Source of the DNA: Desulfobacterales bacterium
Lineage (GTDB): Bacteria > Desulfobacterota > Desulfobacteria > Desulfobacterales > 4be13
Assembly (NCBI GenBank): GCA_029940115.1
Contig: JAOZRQ010000005.1
Coordinates: 1 to 35,539, forward strand
DNA length: 35,539 nucleotides
Direction: 5' to 3'
The position numbers and the translations under genes are program-made. The notes under the pieces were generated by a model that did no database searches, was not told the DNA's origin, and was given only the letters and a program-made list of their open reading frames with translations. Shown in pieces: positions 27,376-34,778 of this stretch. Every line of letters begins with the position of its first letter. Position 1 is the first letter of the stretch.

Positions 27376-27480
27376 ATAGCTCTTAACAAAAAGATTGTCA
27401 TGCATCCGGTTCGCGTCCGGTTCGTCACCGCCTAAATGCGGAACTACGAACCGAACAAAGATTATGTTAAAAGCTCTAAC
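27376..27480. mobile_element. MITE-like element with AGCTCTTAACA ends, enclosing a remnant of the CCGCCTAAATGCGG palindrome
   Basis: TATAGCTCTTAACAAAAAGATTGTC…GAACAAAGATTATGTTAAAAGCTCTA; related to 10377-10544. Confidence 0.65.
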
Positions 27481-27495
27481 TAATGGAAGTCTGAA

Positions 27496-27939
27496 ATGAA
27501 TTCTTCAATATTCACTTACAGAAACCTGATCGCTTCATTCATAGAGAAAAAATTGACCGCCGTGCAGTTTGAGGCGGAATATTTGGATTTGTTCAAATAC
27601 GATGAATCCCGTACTGAAGAAATGTATGAAATATTGAATCCTTTGTTTTGGGCAGTTGAAGATTTCTGTCCGGATCCGGAACTAAGAGAAGAAGGTGATT
27701 TGGATGAAAATCAATTGTCAGAAGCAGCTAAAGTCACTTTGAAGAAATTGGACGAACTGAATGAGATCGCCAACCCTGAAAACGGAATTGATACCGAAGA
27801 GTTGGCCGTTGTTTTAAGGAAGCTTTTGCAGGAAATGCTGCCTGATATGCTGAAAGAAGCATTAAAGGAAGTAATGCCGGAGGCACCGGACAGGAAAATG
27901 GCTGGCGGTTTCCAAAAACTGCCCGTATTCAAGGAATGA
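27496..27939 (+). CDS. Colicin-immunity-like (self-protective immunity) protein
   Basis: FIEKKLTAVQFEAEYLDLFKYDESRTEEMYEILNPLFWAVEDFCPDPELREEGDLDENQLSEAAKVTLKKL resembles the Colicin_immun family pattern, from memory. Confidence 0.5.
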   Translation: MNSSIFTYRNLIASFIEKKLTAVQFEAEYLDLFKYDESRTEEMYEILNPLFWAVEDFCPDPELREEGDLDENQLSEAAKVTLKKLDELNEIANPENGIDTEELAVVLRKLLQEMLPDMLKEALKEVMPEAPDRKMAGGFQKLPVFKE

Positions 27940-27943
27940 GGCA

Positions 27944-28281
27944 ATGCGGTTCACAGAAAAACAAAAAGAGCAGTTAAGAAAGGAACTGGTTTTCTGTCTG
28001 AGTTCGGATAAGGAAGTCGTAAAATTGTCATTTTCGGTTCATTTGCTGAGTCTGACAATCCGAATGATATAGACTTAGCCGTTTTTCAGGACAGCAATGA
28101 GGGTTATCTGCCGCTTGCAATGAAATATCGGAAGCAAACCAGACCGGTTTCAAACAGGATTCCTCTTGACATTTTTCCTGTCAGAGCCGAGGCGTGTAAT
28201 GATCCCTTCCTTTTTGGAATAGCCCGTGGAGAAGTGATTTATGAAAGACGAAACAAAAATATGGCTGAAATACGCGGATGA
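27944..28281 (+). pseudogene. MNT-type nucleotidyltransferase with apparent -1 frameshift
   Basis: Start frame MRFTEKQKEQLRKELVFCLSSDKEVVK, then the next frame KIVIFGSFAESDNPNDIDLAVFQDSNEGYLPLAMKYRKQTR…DIFPVRAEACNDPFLFGIARGEVIYERR; GSF…NDIDLAVF is the NTP_transf_2 motif. Confidence 0.8.
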
Positions 28282-28820
28282 AAACCTTCAGTCTGCCAAA
28301 ATACTGGAGGAAAACAGTCTCTTCAATCCGTGTTTGCAGAACATTCAGCAGGCCGTTGAGAAGTCGCTGATTGCAGAATTTTCTATGGAATTCAAAAAAA
28401 CGCACAGTATCAGTGAATTAAGAGCGATGCTGATGGCAGAGGGAAAGAATGCTGACTCAAGTTTCGCACCCCTATGTGAGCCCATTTTTCAAGGGTTTCA
28501 GGAGATGGTCGACCTCGAAAACCCACTTTTTGGGCAATGTGAGATCAGGCACTTGCACCCCATCATGACCAAAGATTGAGTCAGACGGACCAAGAATTGA
28601 CTTGACCATCTGTATTTACTCAAAAATTTGGGTGCGAAACTTGAGTGCTGATATTACGGAGGAAGAATGCGATTTTCTGGATTCTGTCCATCTCCCGTCA
28701 AAGTATCCCATAAGCAGTGCTTTGCCGGATTTTGAGCCTGATGCACAGATTTGCAAGCAATATATCTCTGTAGCCGAGAGATTCAGCGGTTGGGTGGAAA
28801 TAATTCTTCAAAAAACCTGA
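28241..28820 (+). pseudogene. HEPN domain gene interrupted by a MITE
   Basis: MKDETKIWLKYADENLQSAKILEENSLFNPCLQNIQQAVEKSLIAEF…KKTHSISELRAMLMAEGKNAD | MITE | ADITEEECDFLDSVHLPSKYPI…AERFSGWVEIILQKT*; reading frame rejoins on removal of the MITE and one TSD. Confidence 0.9.
28455..28646. mobile_element. MITE-like element, TIR ACTCAAGTTTCGCACCC, copy 2
   Basis: Near-identical to 10047-10237; GCTG at 28451-28454 and 28647-28650 (or TGCTGA if the terminal A/T pair is target). Confidence 0.95.
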
Positions 28821-28840
28821 AAAAAGGAAAGGATGGAACT

Positions 28841-29311
28841 ATGAAACAAGGGATGATTTTCTCTTTCATATTTTATCTCGCATTTGCAAGTGCGATGGAT
28901 ATGCCGGGTGATGACGAATGCTTAAACATCTTTGTGCAAAGCTTGTCCCCGACGTTTTTCATCGGGGGTGAGGCCTTGGCCCAGGAAAATCCGGATGACA
29001 CAGGAAGCGCGAAAAACTATTTTCTCAGAAGTGCTGTGTTTGTCGTCGGCATTGCGCTCCTCTGGTTTGTTTTCTACAAACTGGTTTACCCCTTCCTGCG
29101 GAAATATTATTCTGCCGGATATTCTCAGACACTGTTCTGGTCCATGTTTTTACTTTACTGTCTGGCATGGATGACCATCAGCACTTATGTGATCTTTGAG
29201 GTGGGATTTCATTACCACTGGCTCAAATGGGTCTTTGTCTTTATCGGCGCGATATGGCTGATATGGCTTTTGGTCATATTGCTCAAAAAGGGCGATCAGG
29301 CTTATTCGTAA
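28841..29311 (+). CDS. Small membrane protein with signal peptide and three TM helices
   Basis: ATG 28841 after GGAAAGGA; hydrophobic FFLRSAVFVVGIALLWFVFYKLV-type segment plus two further TM stretches; ORF-track start 28751 overlaps the HEPN gene. Confidence 0.7.
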   Translation: MKQGMIFSFIFYLAFASAMDMPGDDECLNIFVQSLSPTFFIGGEALAQENPDDTGSAKNYFLRSAVFVVGIALLWFVFYKLVYPFLRKYYSAGYSQTLFWSMFLLYCLAWMTISTYVIFEVGFHYHWLKWVFVFIGAIWLIWLLVILLKKGDQAYS

Positions 29312-29410
29312 CGGGGCGAGGAGCGAGGGGCTTCAGAGAAACAGACACACTGGATCATCGCCAATCGCCCATTGCCCATCGCAAAGGTGACAAAAAATGA
29401 TCAAATATAA

Positions 29411-29563
29411 GGCATCCTTCATTTTGCCTGAAAAGTGGTTTGCACTTCCCAAATGAGCGAAAAGTTTGTGGTTCCGCCTTCAGGCGGTGTCACACCGCCT
29501 GAAGGCGGAACCACAAACTTTTTGGCTTGAAAAATGTGAACCATAAATGAAATGAAGGATGCC
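29411..29563. mobile_element. Palindromic MITE-like element, TIR GGCATCCTTCATTT, 8-bp TSD AAATATAA
   Basis: Outer ends GGCATCCTTCATTT / AAATGAAGGATGCC; inner palindrome TTTGTGGTTCCGCCTTCAGGCGGTGTCACACCGCC…; AAATATAA at 29403-29410 and 29564-29571. Confidence 0.92.
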
Positions 29564-29606
29564 AAATATAATCGGAAATCCCTTTTGAAGGAGGTAGAAA
29601 AAACCA

Positions 29607-32600
29607 ATGGCTTTCAATTCTCTTAAAACAGGCAAGTTGCCAGATGAACTTTTGGAGGATGCGCCTGTCGGAAAAACCCTGCTGATCGGGCTGGGCGGGA
29701 CCGGCAAGGAGGTTCTGTTGCGATTCCGGCGTCTGATTGTCGAGCGGTTCGGGAATCTTGACGCGTTGCCATGTGTGCAGTTTCTCCATCTCGACACCGA
29801 CACCACGGCCAATGCCATGCAACAGTACGACAAGTCCACAGCGGATGACCCCCTTTATGAAAAGATCAGGTTTCAGAACATCGAACGGGCCAATCTGACC
29901 ATTGAGGGGGGTGTCAGCAAGTATATCCAGAACATCAACGCGCATCCCCATATCAGGGAATGGTTTCACACCAAAGGCAAGATTGCCGACTTGGGCGATC
30001 TGGGGGAAGGCGCGGGGCAGGTCCGCATGGCCAGCCGCCTCGGGTTCTATGACAAATATGATGACATCGAAGCGGGACTGACGCATGTCGAAAGCCGTCT
30101 CAGCGCTGAAAAGAACCGTGATGTCATTTCCGAGCTCGGTTTCTCCTTTAACCCGAGCATCATGAGCATCTATGTGATCGCGTCCCTAGCTGGCGGAACA
30201 GGTGGCGGAACCTTTCTCGACATGGCCTTTCTTGTGAAAACCATGTTCCCCGATGCCACCCGGATCGGCATCTTCTTTCTCCCCTCCTTTTTTTCCGGCT
30301 ACACCGGTGCGAGTCGGATGAAGGCCAACGGATATGCCGCGCTCAAGGAACTGAACCATTATTCGTTCGGCCATCCGTTCAACGGCGACTGGACTGGCCG
30401 AGGTTCCCAACTGATATACCCCCCGCCCTTTGATTACACCTATCTTCTGGAGGGAAGGAACGAAGCAGGAGAGGCCATCGGTTCCTCCAATGAGGAATAC
30501 TCCATCTACCAGATGGCGGCCGAGACCATATTTCAGGAATTTTCCCTCGGAGATTTCGCGGGGATGAAACGGGCCATACGGGTCAACCTGAAGAACTTCA
30601 TTGACAACGCGTATGTGCATAATTACTGGGACGAGGCCGGAACCGTCAGTGTTCAGGGAGGAAGCGGCAGCGTCAAGGGAGACAGCTATACCACCCGATT
30701 CTGCTCCTTTGGCTTGGCCACCATCTATTTTCCGGTGGAGAGGGTCCACAGGGGGTGCGCGTGTCTGTTGGCAAAGGAGATCCTGGATCTGTGGAAGAGA
30801 AATGTGGTCGGTGATCCGCTGGACGCGCTCTTTGTCTCCTTCCTCACCCGTTCCGAAATCGGATTCGTACAGGGGCGTTACACCCGGCAGGATGGCGGCG
30901 GTGTCATTGAGCGGAACGATGTGGAAAAGGAACTGCTCTGGTACAACAAAGAGGCGGGCCAGGATTTTGCGGGATATCTGTGGCAGAAGGTCCTCGAGGC
31001 CCGAACCGACATGGAAGGCCAACCGGACGGGCGGAAGGCGGCCGCGCTCCGCAACCATCGCGGAGAGTTTGAGCAGGCCCTGGCCCGGGCCGACAGCGAT
31101 GACCCGGATGAATGGGGGCTTGCCATCCGTACGCTCCAGCGGAACATGGAGAGCTATGTGGAAAATCTGGAACGGGGGATTGAAAAACGGACCGACGAAT
31201 TGGCCAACGACCCGCGCTACGGCATCTCCTATTCCCTCTCCCTGCTTCGGGAACTCAAGAAGCTGCTGAAAAGTGAGAACTTCGACTATCTCCCGTATTT
31301 TGAGGAGGCTGTCTCCCATTGGGACGGTGAGACCCAGCATTATCAATATCGGCTGGATCAGTTGGAGCTGGATATCGGCAAACACGAACGCCAGTTGCTG
31401 TTCCGGGACGCGGATATCGCCCGTGACATGGAAATCCTTGCCCCGAACGACACTTCCGGGGACGGGGTCCTGTACAATTATCTGATTGCCAGGGTGATGA
31501 AACAGGTGGCCAAGCGGGGCAGGCAGGTCTGTGAACGGATGGACAAGTTTCTCGGGGAGGACAGCTCGAGTGGGAAAGGGTTGCTGGCCAGATATCATCA
31601 GCTGACCACCGGGCTGGACAGCCTGAAGGTCCGGTTTGATGAGAAGGAGGCCTATTTCTCCAAGGAAGAGGAGTCGGCCACCTTGAAGAGTCTCTATCGG
31701 AAAGGGGATGTGAACGAATGGTACAAGATATGGATGGGAGAGTCGGAGAGTCTCAGGAAACGGAATCTGAAAGAGGTGAGTGGCGGGTTGCTGAAAAGGC
31801 TTTTTGATGTCGAATCCGTGACCGAGGCACTGAACCATATTCAGAACCAGCCCATCGAAAATATCGAAGACCAGATGCTTGAGGAATGCCGGATTTTCTT
31901 TGCCACTCAGTCGAGACAGCCGTCCGCGCTGGAGATGCTGATGGATGAGAAGCGATGTTCCAAACGGGAGCAGGAAAATCTGATCGAAACGGCCTATAAG
32001 CGGGCCAAGGTCTGGATGAAGCCGAATCGGAAGGTGAGCCATGTCCAGTTCAGTGTGGGGCAGCAACAGAAGCCCTGCATCATCGGGGTGGATGAGAATG
32101 ACCGGGTGAGGTTCAACGAGTTTCAGAGGATCCTGAAGAATAAGATGGCCACCGGGGACACCCCGCCCCAGTTCAAAAACATTGACGAGTCCAAGAAGGC
32201 CTTCATTGTCTTCTACAATGAGCTGGGCGGGGCCACCGCGTTTTATCCTTCCACGGTCACGAAGGTGGGCGGACTGAAGCAGAATTACGATGAATTCTGC
32301 AGAAATCCCAAGGAGGTCAGCCCTGAGAATCAGGAGGATGTGCATATAGACAAGAACCGCTTTCAGTTTGGGGACATCATTCCCAAGACCAATGAGGAGG
32401 TTCGCAAGTACAGTGAGTCGATCCGGGCCTTTGTGCTGGCCCGGATACTGGGGGTGCTCAAGGTTCGGGAGATCGTGGAGCCGGATCAGAGTGTGGTCAA
32501 CCGCCACAGCTATGAAGTGGAAGTGGCCTTTGACATCAGGGAGGAGGACTTGGGAGACGAGTTTGCCGCGATTGACATTCTCTATCAGGACACACGCGCT

Positions 32601-34382
32601 TACCATGAAAGCCATCGCAGACTGCTGGCCGACCAAGTGGAGCGGGTGGTCGAGGAGCTTCGCCGGCGGGGACTGGTGGCGGTCTATCTGTTGCTGATCG
32701 AGTTTTATCTTTATCATGTTTACCCCTCGGTGACAGAGGATGACGAGGCTGCCGGAGTATCCATCACCCGATACTCCCCCTGCTACGCGGCCCTGGATTT
32801 TGAACGGAGCCGGCGGATTGACAGTGAACTGATTACCAATGAGGATGAGCGAAGAGAGATAGAGCGAACGCTCCAGGAACTCCGTGGAAACCGGCCCAAG
32901 GGAGAGGATTTGAGCTATGAGGAATATGTGACTGCCCTCAGGCCATATACGAAACCGGCCGGGAAGTTTCAGGTGATCACCCGGAGTGTGACCGGAGAAA
33001 GACGGAGTTTCCGGGATGCACTTGTGCTCGACGGGGATCGTGTATTCTCCGTGATCATTCCCAAGACCAGAGAGGAGAAGCGGAAATACAGCGAGTCGAT
33101 CCGAGCCTTTGTGCTGGCTCGGATGCTGGGCCTCCTGAAGATTCGGGAACAGCTCGGGGAGGATCGTCAGACCGTGACCAACCTCTTCAGTTATGAGAAA
33201 GAGGTGGCCTTTGAAATGATGGAGGAGGAGCTGGGTGAAGAGGCGGGTGCCATCGAAATTCTCTACCAGGATCAGCGGCCTGAGCATGAGACGCATCGGA
33301 AGTATCTCTCCGATCAGGTGGAGACGGTGGTGGACGATATCCGCGGGCATGGTCTCTTGTCGGTGTATCTGTTGCTGATCGACTTCTATCTCACCCACAT
33401 CTATCCTCCGGAGGCAGACGAGAACAAGGCCGCGAAGGCCCAGGCCGGACGATTCACCCCGTATCACGCGCTGGAATTTGAGCGGGATGTGCGGGTGGAA
33501 AAGGAGCTGCTCCGCACGAAAGAGGATCGCCAGCAGGTGGAGATCGCTCTGGAAAACCTGCGGAAAAAGCCCAAGTCCCAGAAGCTGACCTATGAGGAAT
33601 ATGTGAACGCTCTTCGGCCCTATACAAAAGCCGGTGGCAAGTTTCTGAAGATTGAGAAGAGGACGCTTAGGGATAGGCGGCATTGTCTGGACGCGCTCGT
33701 GCTGGACAGGGAGCGTACCCTTGGTATCAAGGATGCCGCTGATGACGCCGTCGAAGATGCGGCGAAATCTGAACTCGAGCCTCTGACGTCCCCGTCTCAG
33801 AAGCAACGTAACCGTCGTTGTCCTGAGTGCCGCAACCCGATCAATGTCCGTGCGATTTACTGCGTCCACTGCAAGAAGCGGGTTGCGGAGCATGTGGTTT
33901 GCGAACATTGCAGGAAGAAGTCCCCGGATGATCTGAAATCCTGTTGGAACTGCGGATGGGAGCTGAAAAAGGAGGAGGAAGAAGAGAAGATGGAATGCCC
34001 GATGTGCTTCTCCTTTGAAGGGTATCCGAGCGAATTTCCCTGCCCGGTCTGCAACTGGGAACCGTCCGCGGAAACGGCCCAAGCTGAGGCGGAACCTGAA
34101 CCCGAGCCGGATGTGTCTCAGCCGGAGCCGGAGGAACCGAAGGTCGAAACGTGGCAGGAGGATGAGACGGATAGGGCAGAACCGAGGCAACAGGAGGCTG
34201 ATTCGGGGTATTCTGACGAGCGAGAATCCGAACCGCCAGCCGATTTCTCCGATCACGCGGAGGAGAAAGAGCCTCTGAAGGAGGATAAGCCATCGGAAAG
34301 TAAGCAGATTGAATGTCCCTATTGTAACGAGATGATGACGCCAATAGACTCGCGGTGCAGTATATGCGAAGGGGAACTGTAA
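29607..34382 (+). CDS. FtsZ/tubulin-like GTPase-fold protein (Tubulin_2-like) with C-terminal zinc ribbons
   Basis: LLIGLGGTGKEVLLRFRRLI (nucleotide-binding N-terminus) and YVIASLAGGTGGGTFLDMAFLVKTMFP (tubulin/FtsZ GGGTGS/T-like signature); C-terminal CPECRNPINVRAIYCVHC, CEHCRKKSPDDLKSCWNC, CPMC…CPVC, CPYCNEMMTPIDSRCSIC. Confidence 0.88.
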   Translation: MAFNSLKTGKLPDELLEDAPVGKTLLIGLGGTGKEVLLRFRRLIVERFGNLDALPCVQFLHLDTDTTANAMQQYDKSTADDPLYEKIRFQNIERANLTIEGGVSKYIQNINAHPHIREWFHTKGKIADLGDLGEGAGQVRMASRLGFYDKYDDIEAGLTHVESRLSAEKNRDVISELGFSFNPSIMSIYVIASLAGGTGGGTFLDMAFLVKTMFPDATRIGIFFLPSFFSGYTGASRMKANGYAALKELNHYSFGHPFNGDWTGRGSQLIYPPPFDYTYLLEGRNEAGEAIGSSNEEYSIYQMAAETIFQEFSLGDFAGMKRAIRVNLKNFIDNAYVHNYWDEAGTVSVQGGSGSVKGDSYTTRFCSFGLATIYFPVERVHRGCACLLAKEILDLWKRNVVGDPLDALFVSFLTRSEIGFVQGRYTRQDGGGVIERNDVEKELLWYNKEAGQDFAGYLWQKVLEARTDMEGQPDGRKAAALRNHRGEFEQALARADSDDPDEWGLAIRTLQRNMESYVENLERGIEKRTDELANDPRYGISYSLSLLRELKKLLKSENFDYLPYFEEAVSHWDGETQHYQYRLDQLELDIGKHERQLLFRDADIARDMEILAPNDTSGDGVLYNYLIARVMKQVAKRGRQVCERMDKFLGEDSSSGKGLLARYHQLTTGLDSLKVRFDEKEAYFSKEEESATLKSLYRKGDVNEWYKIWMGESESLRKRNLKEVSGGLLKRLFDVESVTEALNHIQNQPIENIEDQMLEECRIFFATQSRQPSALEMLMDEKRCSKREQENLIETAYKRAKVWMKPNRKVSHVQFSVGQQQKPCIIGVDENDRVRFNEFQRILKNKMATGDTPPQFKNIDESKKAFIVFYNELGGATAFYPSTVTKVGGLKQNYDEFCRNPKEVSPENQEDVHIDKNRFQFGDIIPKTNEEVRKYSESIRAFVLARILGVLKVREIVEPDQSVVNRHSYEVEVAFDIREEDLGDEFAAIDILYQDTRAYHESHRRLLADQVERVVEELRRRGLVAVYLLLIEFYLYHVYPSVTEDDEAAGVSITRYSPCYAALDFERSRRIDSELITNEDERREIERTLQELRGNRPKGEDLSYEEYVTALRPYTKPAGKFQVITRSVTGERRSFRDALVLDGDRVFSVIIPKTREEKRKYSESIRAFVLARMLGLLKIREQLGEDRQTVTNLFSYEKEVAFEMMEEELGEEAGAIEILYQDQRPEHETHRKYLSDQVETVVDDIRGHGLLSVYLLLIDFYLTHIYPPEADENKAAKAQAGRFTPYHALEFERDVRVEKELLRTKEDRQQVEIALENLRKKPKSQKLTYEEYVNALRPYTKAGGKFLKIEKRTLRDRRHCLDALVLDRERTLGIKDAADDAVEDAAKSELEPLTSPSQKQRNRRCPECRNPINVRAIYCVHCKKRVAEHVVCEHCRKKSPDDLKSCWNCGWELKKEEEEEKMECPMCFSFEGYPSEFPCPVCNWEPSAETAQAEAEPEPEPDVSQPEPEEPKVETWQEDETDRAEPRQQEADSGYSDERESEPPADFSDHAEEKEPLKEDKPSESKQIECPYCNEMMTPIDSRCSICEGEL

Positions 34383-34417
34383 ACTTGGGGCCTCAAGTTT
34401 CGCACCCATGCCATACA

Positions 34418-34453
34418 GGCGAGCGGCGAAGAATGATACCTGTAGCCGCTCGC
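34418..34453. terminator. Hairpin GGCGAGCGGC…GCCGCTCGCC
   Basis: Inverted repeat shortly after the tubulin-like stop codon; no clear T-tract, so function uncertain. Confidence 0.35.
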
Positions 34454-34490
34454 CCATAGCCGCTGGCCGCTGACCATGGTTTCTTTTTAT

Positions 34491-34750
34491 AGCTTTCAAC
34501 AAAAAAATTGTCCGGAGTGCCAAACTTGCAGTTTGGCAAAAAAATTGTCCGGAGTGCCAAACTTGCAGTTTGGCAGACCTCCCGGTTTCCATGCCAAACT
34601 GCAAGTCTGGCACTCCGGAGCGACAAACATTTTGTTGAAAGCTTTAGAAAGCCAAACTGCACTCCGGAGCGACAAACATTTTGTTGAAAGCTTTAGAAAG
34701 CCAAACTGCAAGTTTGGCACTCCGGAGCGACAAACATTTTGTTGAAAGCT
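34491..34750. mobile_element. Composite MITE-like element, AGCTTTCAACA ends, with reiterated end modules
   Basis: AGCTTTCAACAAAAAAATTGTCCGGAGTGCCAAACTTGCAGTTTGGC (module partly repeated) facing GCCAAACTGC…GCACTCCGGAGCGACAAACATTTTGTTGAAAGCT (three successive right ends). Confidence 0.8.
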
Positions 34751-34778
34751 CCAGAAAGACAGAAAAGGAGGAATAAAA

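Noticed and set aside
30186-34613. 1475-aa open frame on the minus strand antisense to the tubulin-like gene
   Set aside because: Composition looks like a codon-position shadow of the GC-rich plus-strand gene (long Leu/Ile/His-rich stretches, no domain), whereas the plus frame has clear tubulin and zinc-ribbon motifs.
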